Source: Frankia alni ACN14a | GTDB lineage: Bacteria > Actinomycetota > Actinomycetes > Frankiales > Frankiaceae | Reading direction: 5' to 3' | Assembly (NCBI RefSeq): GCF_000058485.1 | Contig: NC_008278.1 | Span: forward strand, 4,644,962 to 4,708,961 | Length of the DNA: 64,000 bases | The notes under the pieces: generated by a model | What the model saw: only the letters and a program-made list of their open reading frames with translations | Databases searched by the model: none | What the model was told of the DNA's origin: nothing | Shown here: in pieces, positions 44,508 through 53,592 of the stretch | Layout: each line of letters starts with the position of its first letter | How positions within the stretch are numbered: the stretch's first letter is position 1 | Made by a program: the position numbers and the translations under genes

Positions 44508-45335
44508 TCAGGCGCGGATCTCCAGGGTGGCGCACTTGATGCCGCCGCCGCCGCGGCGCAGCTCGTCGAACTCGACCCCGATCGGCTCGAACCCGCGGGT
44601 CCTCAGGTCGGCGGCGAACCCCTCGGCGGCGGCGGAGAGCACCACGTGCCGCCCGTCGCTGACGGCGTTGAGCCCGAACACCGCCGCGTCGGCCTCGCTC
44701 ACCCTGATCGCGTCCGGGAACAGGGTGGCGAGCCGCCGGCGGGCGGCGTCGTCGAAGGCCGCCGGCAGGTAGGCGACGAGGTCATCGTCGAGGACGCACA
44801 GCGCGGTGTCGAGATGGTAGAAACGCGGGTCCACCAGGGTCAGTGAGTGCACCGGGCGGCCCAGCACGCGCGCCGCCTCGGCGTGCGCGGCCGGCTCCGA
44901 CCGGAACCCGGTGCCGGCGAGGATCATCTCGCCGACGGGCAGGAAGTCGCCCTCGCCCTCGTTGCAGAACGCCGGACGGTACACCCCGCCCGGGGCCAAC
45001 CTCGCCAATCGCCGCAGGTAGGGCGCCTGTTCGCCGCGCCGTTCGGGATGGCGGAACAGGACCCCGAGCGCCCGGCCGCCGACGACGAGCCCGCCGTTGG
45101 CCGCGTAGACCATGTCGGGCAGGCCCGGCAGCGGCTCGATCAGCTCCACGGTGTGCCCGAGGTCGCGGTACAGCGCACGCAGCGCCTCCCACTGCGCGCA
45201 GGCCCGCGCGGTGTCGACCGGGCGGTGCGGGTCCATCCACGGGTTGATGGCGTAGCGGACGTCGAAGTAGGTCGGCCGGCACATCAGGTACCGGCGCGCG
45301 CGGGCCCGGCGACCCCCGGCACACGACGACGTCAT
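44508..45335 (-). CDS. dimethylargininase / arginine-deiminase-superfamily hydrolase
   Basis: A 275-residue guanidino-group hydrolase. Expected features are present: LPDMVYAANGG (substrate-binding Asp), FCNEGEGDFL, the catalytic His in FYHLDTALCVL, and the nucleophile Cys near the C terminus in GGGIKCATLE. The family removes dimethylamine or ammonia from (methylated) arginine or related compounds; mycobacterial relatives sit beside ornithine aminotransferase genes. Here the neighbour is a different PLP aminotransferase in convergent orientation, 68 bases away. The ATG at 45333-45335 follows GGGAG. Confidence 0.87.
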   Translation of the reverse strand: MTSSCAGGRRARARRYLMCRPTYFDVRYAINPWMDPHRPVDTARACAQWEALRALYRDLGHTVELIEPLPGLPDMVYAANGGLVVGGRALGVLFRHPERRGEQAPYLRRLARLAPGGVYRPAFCNEGEGDFLPVGEMILAGTGFRSEPAAHAEAARVLGRPVHSLTLVDPRFYHLDTALCVLDDDLVAYLPAAFDDAARRRLATLFPDAIRVSEADAAVFGLNAVSDGRHVVLSAAAEGFAADLRTRGFEPIGVEFDELRRGGGGIKCATLEIRA

Positions 45336-45831
45336 CCGCGACTCCCGGGACCGACAGGTGCGCTGCCACCGTCCGACTCAACGCGCCATCCCCCGGCGCC
45401 GTTCCGCCGGTCGGATCGGCTCGCGGATCGGTCGGGAAAGACCTCGCCCAGCCAGTCGGAACGGACCTGGGAGGTTCTGACCCGTCGGCGTCGGACTTCG
45501 GCAGAGAAGGTGTTTTGGACCGTCGGTCAGCTGATTCTTCGTAGCGGCCGGGGGCCGGTGTGCGGGGGGTGTGCCGGTCGTCGCGGCGCCGCACCGGCGG
45601 CCCGACGTGTCGGTCGCGGTCAATCATCTCGCCGCGGACCCCGCGAGACGATCGGTTCCGACGCGGAAGCCAGACTGCGTACTGCCAGCTCAGCGGCCTG
45701 CCCGGGGGAACGCCCAGGCCGAGGGTCATCGGCGGTGAGCCCAGGCTAAAATGCCGAATCATGACGGGGGCGCGGAGCGGAGTTCTGCCGGCTGGCCGGC
45801 CACGTGACCGGTCGACGGTCACCATCGTACG
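45336..45831. other. intergenic region
   Basis: 496 bases between the divergent dimethylargininase and kinase genes. No supported gene; all frames here are short, Arg/Pro-rich and lack ribosome sites. Both promoters must lie here. Composition is somewhat less GC-rich at 45480-45550. Confidence 0.5.
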
Positions 45832-47949
45832 TTGATTGTCGACCGTGGCCAGGTTGCCGCAGCGCTTCCTGGCTACCTGATTGGCGCGAAACTGGGCGCG
45901 GGTGCGGGCGGACTGGTGCTCACCGGCCGGCACCGTCGGCTGAAGCGTCCGGTGGCCATTAAAATTCTTCCCGGGGGTTCGGAGTACGCGCCGGGGAGTT
46001 TCGAGACCGAGGCGCGCCTGCTCGCAGGGATGGATCATCCGCATATCGTGCGGGTCTTCGACTATGTGGAAGCCGACGATCTCCTGCTGATCGTCATGGA
46101 ACTGTTGGACGGCGGTACGTTGACCCGTCGACGTGCCACGCTGGATCCGCAGGGAGCCTGCGCGGTCGGGTTAGCTGTTGCCGCGGGGCTTTCTCACGCC
46201 CATATCCGTGGGGTGCTGCACCTGGACATCAAGCCCGGCAACCTGCTGTTCGACGCGGCCGGAACACTGAAGGTCGCCGACTTCGGCATCGCGAAGATGT
46301 TCGAGGGAACCGCGGTCACAGCGACCGCGGTGGCCGGCACACCGTCCTACATGGCGCCCGAACAGATCACCGGCGGTCGACTGAGCCCGGCCACGGACCT
46401 CTACGCCCTCGGCGTCGTGATCTACCAGCTTCTGACCGGCGCACTCCCCTTCGACCCGACCCTGCCCGTCCGCGCGCTCTTCCAGCAGCACCTCACGGCC
46501 GCACCACCGCCGCTGACCGGCGTGCCCGCCCCCATCGCGCAGGTCGTCCTGCGGGCGTTGGCCAAGGACCCGACCGACCGCCAGCCCACGGCACAGGCCT
46601 TCGCCCTCGACCTCGCCAGGGCCGCCACCGCCATCCATGGCGCCGGCTGGACGAGCCGCGTCTGGCTCCCCCTGCATCTCGACGACCTGGTGAGCAACGC
46701 CGCCGACCAACCACCCGAGCCGGCCTCCCTGCCACCGCCGCCACCGCTGGCCACCCAGCCGAGCGCTCCGGGGGCAAGCACTCCCCGTCCCGACGCTCCC
46801 TCGTCCCGCAATCCCGATCCTGGCGGACGGACCAATCCGCGGTCACGGCGACGGCGCATCACGATCGCGCTCGCCGTGGCCTTGGCCGTCGCGATTCCCA
46901 CCGTGCTCGTCGTCCTGCTGAACCGGCCCGACCCCGCCCCCGAGTCCGTCCGCCCGACCCTCGTGGCCATTCTGCCTGAGCCTGCGGCCACGCCGCGGGC
47001 CGAAAGCTTCTCCGCCGACGGCCACACCCTCGTCGTCACCACCGACTCCACCGTGCGGATGTGGAATATCACCGATCCGGCGAATGCCTCGTTCCTCGGC
47101 GGTTTCCGTGATTTCGCAAAGTCGGTCGGACGGGTGTCGATCCTTTCTCCCGACGGTCGCATCCTGGCTCATTCCGGCGTTACCACCGACGGCCAGCGAG
47201 CGATATTTCTATGGGACGTCACCCGCCCGGGAAGTCCGGTCAGCATCCAAACCGATACCTTCACCGGAGAATCGGGCGGAGACAACGGGAAGTTCGTCAG
47301 GGGGATGGCCTTTTCTCCCGACGGCCTCCGTCTGGTCGCCGTCGGCGGCAACGAGATAATGTCCTGGGACCTCGCCCATCCCACCTACTCGCCTTCCGAT
47401 GCGACCATTAGCACCGGGGCCGCCGCCGCAAACCTCCATGAAAGCATCGCCGTGGGGCTCTCCGCCGACGGCCGCAACGCCGCCACCGCGGACCTCGACA
47501 ACCAGGCAACGGTGCGGATATGGGATACTCAGCACATGGAGCACCTCGTCAACACCGTCACCTTTCCCACCAGGGGCGGTAAGGCGCGGTCGGTCCTGTT
47601 CCTCGACACCGACACGGTCGTCGTCACAGACGACGTCGGCACGGTGACCCTCTGGGATACCGCCGATCGGGCGAACCCAGCCACCATCGCCTTTCCCGAC
47701 GGCGGGACCGGCCCGGTGGACGAGGTCCTGCTCTCCTTCGACCGCCATACCCTCGTCACGTTCGCCTGGGGCCGGGGAGAGATCCAGCGGTGGGACGTAT
47801 CCGATAGGTTGCATCCCCATCGCACCGCCACGTTGCGCTCCGACATCGGGGCGGTGTCGCCAAAAACGATGGCGATCTCCACCGATGGTCGGCTCTTTTC
47901 TGCTGTTGATCCCGGGAAAGATGCCGTGAACCTGTGGACGCCGGGGTGA
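45832..47949 (+). CDS. receptor Ser/Thr protein kinase with WD40-like extracellular repeats
   Basis: A 705-residue PknB-type kinase. Kinase motifs: IGAKLGAGAGGLVLTG (Gly loop), AIKIL (Lys), the catalytic loop HLDIKPGNLLF (HRD replaced by HLD) and VADFGIAKMF, then TPSYMAPEQI. A Pro-rich linker leads to one membrane span near residue 345 (TIALAVALAVAIPTVLVVLL). The outer part, about 380-705, has at least five WD40-like repeats (VRMWNIT, IFLWDVT, IMSWDLA, VRIWDTQ, VTLWDTA). It should sense something outside and phosphorylate cytoplasmic targets. The start is assigned to TTG 45832, which has no clear ribosome site. Its codon use is less GC-extreme than its neighbours. Confidence 0.9.
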   Translation: MIVDRGQVAAALPGYLIGAKLGAGAGGLVLTGRHRRLKRPVAIKILPGGSEYAPGSFETEARLLAGMDHPHIVRVFDYVEADDLLLIVMELLDGGTLTRRRATLDPQGACAVGLAVAAGLSHAHIRGVLHLDIKPGNLLFDAAGTLKVADFGIAKMFEGTAVTATAVAGTPSYMAPEQITGGRLSPATDLYALGVVIYQLLTGALPFDPTLPVRALFQQHLTAAPPPLTGVPAPIAQVVLRALAKDPTDRQPTAQAFALDLARAATAIHGAGWTSRVWLPLHLDDLVSNAADQPPEPASLPPPPPLATQPSAPGASTPRPDAPSSRNPDPGGRTNPRSRRRRITIALAVALAVAIPTVLVVLLNRPDPAPESVRPTLVAILPEPAATPRAESFSADGHTLVVTTDSTVRMWNITDPANASFLGGFRDFAKSVGRVSILSPDGRILAHSGVTTDGQRAIFLWDVTRPGSPVSIQTDTFTGESGGDNGKFVRGMAFSPDGLRLVAVGGNEIMSWDLAHPTYSPSDATISTGAAAANLHESIAVGLSADGRNAATADLDNQATVRIWDTQHMEHLVNTVTFPTRGGKARSVLFLDTDTVVVTDDVGTVTLWDTADRANPATIAFPDGGTGPVDEVLLSFDRHTLVTFAWGRGEIQRWDVSDRLHPHRTATLRSDIGAVSPKTMAISTDGRLFSAVDPGKDAVNLWTPG

Positions 47950-48191
47950 GATCGGCACCCGCCGCGCACTCCCGCGGCCGGCGTGGTAGCCGTCGAGCGG
48001 AGGCCGGCGTCCGCCGGCGGTGCCCTGCGGACCTCGTACCCGGCTCCGCCGGGCCCTTGGGGCAAGAAGTACGTTCATCCGAGGTGGTCGCTGGCGCGTG
48101 CGACCGCACGGACGCCGCGCCGGTCGTGGCACCGGGTGCACGGACCCACCGTCCGGTCCCCGTGTTGATGCAAAGGCAGGACACGAGGGAG

Positions 48192-49232
48192 ATGTCAACC
48201 TTCAAATCCGACCCGGCCGGCCCTGCCACCCCAGGGGCACCCGCCGACCGGTCCGGGCCACTCTCTCCCGCCGCGGGTGCGGCGCCGGGCGGAGGCGCCC
48301 CGCAGCCACGGCGCACCCGCCCCGCCCCGCGGCGCCTGCAGGTCGTCCGGGTGGCCCCGCTGGCCGACGACATGGTCACCGTGACCCTGGGCGGCCCCGC
48401 ACTGGCCGGTTTCGCCCTGCCCCGGCCCGCGCACCACATCAAGATCTTCCTTCCGGTGGACGGGCAGCGGGAGCCGACCGTCCCGGCGTGGGGCCCGGAC
48501 GGACGGCCGGTCTTCCCCGCGGGTCAGCCCCGCCCGGTGGTCCGGACCTACACCCCGCGACGGTTCGACCCCGACGCCGGTGAGCTGGACATCGAGATGC
48601 TGCTGCACGCGGGGGGCCCGGCCGGGCGATGGGCGGCCGGGGCCCGCCCCGGCGACCATCTCGCCATCGCCGGTCCGGGGGGTGGTTACGAGGTCCCCAC
48701 CGGCGCGGCCCATCACCTGCTCGCCGCCGACGAGACCGGCCTGCCGGCGCTGGCGACGATCCTCGAACGGCTGCCCGCGGCGGCAGGCGTCACGGTGCTG
48801 GCGGAGGTCCGCGACGCGGGCCGCCACCGTGACCTGCCGGTCGCCCCGGCGGCCACGGTCACCTGGCTGCACCGCGGCACGCGGGTCGCCGGCGAGCTGC
48901 TCGCCGAGTCCGTCGCGGCGGCCGTCCTGCCGGCGGGCACGGCGGCCTGGGTGGCCTGTGAGGCCTCGGCGGTGCGCCGGATCCGCCGCCAGCTGCTCGG
49001 CTCCGGACTGGACCGCGGCCAGATCTCCACCCGCGGCTACTGGCGGCTGGGAGCGGCGGACCATCCCGACCACGACTTCGGCGAGGCGGACCTCGCCGAC
49101 ATCGCCCGCAGTGGCGGGGGCCGCGGGAGCCGGCTGCGTAGCACGCTCGGGCCACTGAGCAGCCGCGCCCGCAGTGCCGCCCGGGAGGTGCGTGCCGCGA
49201 TGCGCGATCGCGGTGACGACCGGAGCCGATGA
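48192..49232 (+). CDS. siderophore-interacting FAD-binding protein
   Basis: A 346-residue protein of the SIP/ViuB ferric-siderophore reductase family. After a 40-residue disordered start it has the FAD domain (LQVVRVAPLADDMVTVTLGG, then RTYTPRRFDPDAGELDIEML with the RxYTxR FAD motif) and the NAD(P)H-binding part with LLAADETGLPALATILE and WVACEASAVRRIRR. It releases iron by reducing ferric siderophores in the cytoplasm. The ATG at 48192 has an AGGGAG that is too close; the in-frame ATG at 48168 is an alternative. Its stop overlaps the ABC ATPase start (ATGA), so both are co-translated. Confidence 0.9.
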   Translation: MSTFKSDPAGPATPGAPADRSGPLSPAAGAAPGGGAPQPRRTRPAPRRLQVVRVAPLADDMVTVTLGGPALAGFALPRPAHHIKIFLPVDGQREPTVPAWGPDGRPVFPAGQPRPVVRTYTPRRFDPDAGELDIEMLLHAGGPAGRWAAGARPGDHLAIAGPGGGYEVPTGAAHHLLAADETGLPALATILERLPAAAGVTVLAEVRDAGRHRDLPVAPAATVTWLHRGTRVAGELLAESVAAAVLPAGTAAWVACEASAVRRIRRQLLGSGLDRGQISTRGYWRLGAADHPDHDFGEADLADIARSGGGRGSRLRSTLGPLSSRARSAAREVRAAMRDRGDDRSR

Positions 49233-50146
49233 CCACAGCCGACACGCCGCTGAACGGCGCCGCCCCCGCCCACGGTGCCCCGACCAGCGCGGCGCCGGCC
49301 AGCGCGGCGCCGGCATCGCGGTCGGCCGTCGGCGCCGCGAACGGACCGCGGTCGGGACCGCCGGTGCTTCGCTGCGCGGGCGTCGCCCTGGTGCGCGAGG
49401 GCCGCGAGCTGCTCGCCGACGTCGATCTGACGGTCCGTCCCGGGGAGCACTGGGCCCTGCTCGGCGCGAACGGGGCGGGTAAGAGCACGCTGCTCGGCCT
49501 GTGCGGCGCGGTGCGCCACCCCACCCGCGGCAGCGTGGACGTCCTCGGCCACCGGCTGGGCCGGGTCGACGTCCGGACGCTGCGGGGCTGGATCGGGCAC
49601 GTCGATCCCCGCCATCCGCTGCGCTCGCCGCTGACCGTCGAGGAGGTCGTGCTGACCGGTGCGGCCGGATCGATCGAGCTCGTTCCCCGCTGGCGGCCCA
49701 CCGAGGCCCAGCGGCGGCGGGTGGCGGAGCTGCTCGGGCTGCTGGGCATCGCCACGATCCGGCACGCACGCTGGCCCACGCTGTCCCAGGGCGAACGGGG
49801 GCGGACGCTGATCGCGCGGGCGCTCGTGCCCCGGCCGCGGCTGCTGCTGCTCGACGAGCCGGCGACGGGCCTCGACGTCGCGGCCCGCGAACGGCTGTTG
49901 ACCAGCGTCGAGACGCTGGCCGGGGAGTTCGGCGAGCTGGCGAGCGTGCTGGTGACCCACCACCTGGAGGATCTGCCGGTTACGACGACCCATGCCATGC
50001 TGCTGCGCGGCGGGCGGGCGCTGGCGACCGGCCGGGCCGACGACGTGCTGACCACCGAGCTGGTCAGCTCCTGCTTCGACCATCCGATCGCGGTCCGCCG
50101 GGAGGACGGCCGCTGGTCGGCCCGCGCCCCGCGCCGCACGGGCTGA
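49229..50146 (+). CDS. ABC transporter ATP-binding protein (iron-type context)
   Basis: A 305-residue single-domain ABC ATPase. Walker A is LLGANGAGKSTLLGL, the signature is TLSQGERGRTLIAR (LSQGE instead of LSGGQ), and Walker B is PRLLLLDEPATGLD followed by VLVTHHLEDLP with the switch His. The first 45 residues are Ala/Pro-rich. The order resembles ATPases of the ModF/FepC-like group. It overlaps the siderophore-interacting protein gene by 4 bases, so siderophore or iron transport is likely, but no permease or binding protein is adjacent; it may work with components elsewhere. Confidence 0.88.
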   Translation: MTTADTPLNGAAPAHGAPTSAAPASAAPASRSAVGAANGPRSGPPVLRCAGVALVREGRELLADVDLTVRPGEHWALLGANGAGKSTLLGLCGAVRHPTRGSVDVLGHRLGRVDVRTLRGWIGHVDPRHPLRSPLTVEEVVLTGAAGSIELVPRWRPTEAQRRRVAELLGLLGIATIRHARWPTLSQGERGRTLIARALVPRPRLLLLDEPATGLDVAARERLLTSVETLAGEFGELASVLVTHHLEDLPVTTTHAMLLRGGRALATGRADDVLTTELVSSCFDHPIAVRREDGRWSARAPRRTG

Positions 50147-50312
50147 CCAGAAGGTTCGACCTCACTGACCCGCGCCCATCCGGGAACCTTTCACGAAATC
50201 GGACAGTTTGACGGGAGCCGCACCGGGGATACAACCCGCGATCACACCGGCGAACAGGAAAGCGGCGCACCCCGGCACCGCCGCCGGCCACGGCAAAATT
50301 GCGGAGGCTCTC

Positions 50313-50591
50313 GTGCTCTGGTTCATCCTCACCATGATTCTGCTTGGGCTCGTCGCTGGCGCAGTCGCCCGCCTGGTTGTTCCGGGTCGCGACGCGATGA
50401 GCATTCCGGCGACGATTGTCCTCGGCCTTGTCGGCTCCTTCATCGGTGGATTTCTCGGTTACCTCCTGTTCGGCCACGACTTCGACGAGGGCGCGTTCCA
50501 GCCCTCCGGCCTGATCGGCTCCATCATCGGTGCGATCATCGCACTGCTGATCTACCGCGCCGTGCACGGCCGTCGGCCGGTGCACCACTAG
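50313..50591 (+). CDS. GlsB/YeaQ/YmgE-family membrane protein
   Basis: A 92-residue membrane protein with three hydrophobic segments (LWFILTMILLGLVAGAVARL, IPATIVLGLVGSFIGGFLGY, LIGSIIGAIIALLIYRAV) and the family pattern of Gly-rich helices with GRDAM/PGRD in the first loop. The family is induced by stress in several bacteria and was once called transglycosylase-associated; its biochemical role is not known. The GTG at 50313 has GGAGG five bases upstream. A strong hairpin follows at 50663. Confidence 0.87.
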   Translation: MLWFILTMILLGLVAGAVARLVVPGRDAMSIPATIVLGLVGSFIGGFLGYLLFGHDFDEGAFQPSGLIGSIIGAIIALLIYRAVHGRRPVHH

Positions 50592-50662
50592 TCTCCGCTG
50601 AGCCTGCGCCCGGCGACCCCGCCCACCAGCGGCGTCGCTCCGGGTCCGGGAGCTGCTCCCGA

Positions 50663-50689
50663 GGGCCGACCGGCCAGTCCGGTCGGCCC
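50663..50689. terminator. 11-bp perfect hairpin, likely terminator
   Basis: GGGCCGACCGG, loop CCAGT, CCGGTCGGCCC, followed by TT. It lies 72 bases after the stop of the GlsB-like gene and fits a high-GC intrinsic terminator. Confidence 0.75.
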
Positions 50690-51183
50690 TTCGGCGTGCG
50701 CGGGGTCGTCCGCGGACGCCTCCCGCGCCCGCCGCAACCGTCGCCGGCCGGGCACGACGGCCGCCGATTCCGGCCCAACGCAGCCGTCACCCGCCGGACG
50801 GAGCCATTACCCGGGAGGCCGCGTCACCGGGCGACGGGGCCACCGGTCCCGGTGCACGCCGCCCCGGGCGCCGGCCGGCCGGAATCCGGGTGCAGCGGGC
50901 GCTGTCCGACCGATCCCGGTTTTGCCGACCGTCGAACCCCACGCGCGCAACCGTGAAAACACCAGGCGCGTCCGGCCGACGAAACGGAACGTGCCCGGGT
51001 GGCGCCCCAGAAGGCCGTCAGCATACGGCCGACCTCTCGGACACGGTCGGTCCAGCGCGGCCGAAACGTCCGTGCCAGGAGCAAAGGGAGCTCCACCACG
51101 ACGGACGAACGGGCCCGTGGCAGGCTGACGGCACGACACGGCAGCGCCCCAGCCGGGCCGCGGACGTCGGCGGAGAGGCACCT
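50690..51183. other. intergenic region upstream of pknG
   Basis: 494 bases with no supported gene. A GAAAACACC patch around 50950 and lower GC at 50920-51000 suggest the pknG promoter. Frames on either strand are extensions of other reading frames without starts. Confidence 0.5.
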
Positions 51184-53526
51184 ATGGCGGAGGACGACGC
51201 GACGCTGCCCGACGGGGACCACCACGAGGATCGGTCGGACCCGCCGGGGGACGGCCGCACCGGCGGCGCGGCCGGGTCCGCCCGGTGGCTCGAACCGACC
51301 GAGCCCACGCGGGCCCGCTTCACCGGTTCGCCCCGGCCCGGCGATGACGACGGCGACGAGGACGGCCGCGAGCGGGCCGTGGGCGTCGGTGCGGTGCCGG
51401 TCCCACGAACGATCTCCTCCCCCCGTCGGGGCCCCGCGCCCGGTGTGCCGCGCGACCCGCTGCGACTGCCCCGCCGGATCGGGCCACCCCCCGGTGCCAC
51501 CCCACCGTTGCTGGAGGCGCCGAGCGTGCCCGTGGGGCTGCGGGAGTGCGCGGGGTGCGGCGCGCCGGTGGCCCGTCCGGGCCAGTCGGGAACGGTCGCG
51601 CTCGAGGGCACCTGCGGGGGATGCGGCCACCGCTACTCGTTCACCGTCAAGCTGCGTCCCGGCGAGCGGGTCGGCCGTTACACCGTGCACGGAGTGATCG
51701 CCCATGGTGGCCTCGGCTGGGTGTACGCGGCCACGGACGACAACCTCGGTGGCGACGACGTGCAGGCCTGGGTGGTGCTCAAGGGACTGCTCGACGCCGC
51801 CAACCCGGAGGCCCGGCGGATCGCGGAGGGCGAGCGGCGCATCCTCACCACGGTGTCCCACCCCGCGATCGTGAAGATCCTCGACTACGTCACCCACGAG
51901 GGCGAGGACTACATCGTGATGGAGTACGTGCCGGGGATCTCCCTGACCGGGCTGGCCGACACCGGGCCGCCCGGTCCGGATGGGCGACCCGCCCCACCAC
52001 CCCCCGCGGACGTGCTGCGCTACCTGCTGCGGGTGCTGCCCGCGCTGGGCCACCTGCACCGGATGGGCCTGGTCTACTGCGACTTCAAACCGGACAACGT
52101 GATGGTCACCGCGTCCGGGGTGAAGCTCATCGACCTCGGCGGGGCCCGCCGCCTCGACGACATGGTCTCCGGCTACCTGTCCACGCCGGGCTACCGCGCG
52201 CCCGAGCTCGACGACGACGGCGAACGCCCCGGCGGCGTCGCACGGGCCGCACCGTCGGTCACCACGGACACGTTCGCCGTCGCCCGGACGCTGGCCCGCC
52301 TCGTCCTCGGCCGCTTCCCCGGGTTCGTCGACGCCTACCGGCACGTGCTGCCCCCGCGCCGGGCCCACCCGCCGCTGCGGGAGTTCGAGTCGCTGGACCG
52401 ACTGCTGCGCCGGGCCACCGCGACCGACCCACAACGACGCTTCCAGAGCGTCACCGAACTGGCGGACGAGCTGGTCGGCGTGCTCTACGAGATCGTCGCC
52501 CGCACGGAGGGGCCGGTTCCGCCGCTGGCGAGCCGATGGTTCGACGCCGCCGGGCATCCCACCGGGGAGACCGGCCCGACCGGACCCCCCGCCGCCTGGG
52601 AGGTGCTACCGGACCTGCGGGTCGACCAGGACGACCCGCGCGCGCCGGCGCTGACCGCCGGCCCGGAGGAGGACCCGGCGGCGCTCGCCGCCCGGCTGGC
52701 CGCCATCGTTCCGGTGACCACGGAGGTGCGCCTGGCGCTGGCCCGGGCGCGGATCCGCGCCGGGCAGCTCGGCGAGGCGGCCCGCGCCCTGGACGCCGCG
52801 GCCGCGGCGGCCCCCCGCGAGTGGCGCGTCGACTGGTACCGGGGGCTGGCCGCCCTGGTCGCGCGGCGGCCCGGGCAGGCCGCGGCGGCCTTCGACCGGG
52901 TGTACTCGCAGGTTCCCGGGGAGCTCGCCCCCCGCCTCGCCCTCGCGACGGCCCTCGCCGACGTGGCGACCACCGCCGGCTCCGCCCGGGAGCGCCAGGC
53001 GGCCCGGGAGCGCGCGGGCGAGCTGTTCGACGTCGTCGGCGCCATCGACCCCGGCGTCACCAGCGCCGCGTTCGGGCTGGCGCGGTGCCGGACCGACCCG
53101 ACCGGCAAGATCGACGCCTATCAGCGGGTGCCCCGTTCCTCCTCCGCCTACACGGCGTCGCGGGCCCGGATGATCGGCGTCCTGGTCGCCCGCGTCCCCG
53201 GAACGGACTCCCCGGCGACCGGCTCCGCGGCGCTGCTACGCGCCGCGGCACTGCTGGCCGATCCCCTGCTCGACCTCGGCGAACGACGCCGCGCCGAGCT
53301 GCGCCGCGACATCTTCACCGCCGCCCTGACGCTGGTCCCCGCGGGCCATCCACCGCCTGGCTCGCCCCGGCCCCCGACCCTGCTCGGTCGGCCCATGGTC
53401 GAGCGCGAGCTGAGGTTCGGGCTCGCCGAGACCTACCGGGAGATGGCCCGTCTGACCCCCGACCGGGCCAGCCGCGTCCGGCTCGTCGACCAGGCAAACC
53501 ACGCCCGCCCCCGCACCCTGACCTGA
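51184..53526 (+). CDS. pknG: Ser/Thr protein kinase PknG
   Basis: A 780-residue soluble kinase. A disordered 110-residue N terminus is followed by a rubredoxin-like metal site (CAGCGAP near 123, CGGCGHRYSF near 144), then the kinase domain with VIAHGGLGWVYAA, VVLKGLL, the catalytic loop VYCDFKPDNVMV and LIDLGGARR (DLG in place of DFG), as in mycobacterial PknG. The C-terminal 270 residues are TPR helices. In mycobacteria PknG phosphorylates GarA to control glutamate metabolism in response to GlnH/GlnX; both partners are encoded here, convergent to it. The ATG follows GGAGAGG. Confidence 0.93.
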   Translation: MAEDDATLPDGDHHEDRSDPPGDGRTGGAAGSARWLEPTEPTRARFTGSPRPGDDDGDEDGRERAVGVGAVPVPRTISSPRRGPAPGVPRDPLRLPRRIGPPPGATPPLLEAPSVPVGLRECAGCGAPVARPGQSGTVALEGTCGGCGHRYSFTVKLRPGERVGRYTVHGVIAHGGLGWVYAATDDNLGGDDVQAWVVLKGLLDAANPEARRIAEGERRILTTVSHPAIVKILDYVTHEGEDYIVMEYVPGISLTGLADTGPPGPDGRPAPPPPADVLRYLLRVLPALGHLHRMGLVYCDFKPDNVMVTASGVKLIDLGGARRLDDMVSGYLSTPGYRAPELDDDGERPGGVARAAPSVTTDTFAVARTLARLVLGRFPGFVDAYRHVLPPRRAHPPLREFESLDRLLRRATATDPQRRFQSVTELADELVGVLYEIVARTEGPVPPLASRWFDAAGHPTGETGPTGPPAAWEVLPDLRVDQDDPRAPALTAGPEEDPAALAARLAAIVPVTTEVRLALARARIRAGQLGEAARALDAAAAAAPREWRVDWYRGLAALVARRPGQAAAAFDRVYSQVPGELAPRLALATALADVATTAGSARERQAARERAGELFDVVGAIDPGVTSAAFGLARCRTDPTGKIDAYQRVPRSSSAYTASRARMIGVLVARVPGTDSPATGSAALLRAAALLADPLLDLGERRRAELRRDIFTAALTLVPAGHPPPGSPRPPTLLGRPMVERELRFGLAETYREMARLTPDRASRVRLVDQANHARPRTLT

Positions 53527-53592
53527 CGCCCTGCCCCCGTGATCCGCCTCGGCCACCCTGGCCGATCCGGCTGCCGGCCCGCCGGGCTCGTC

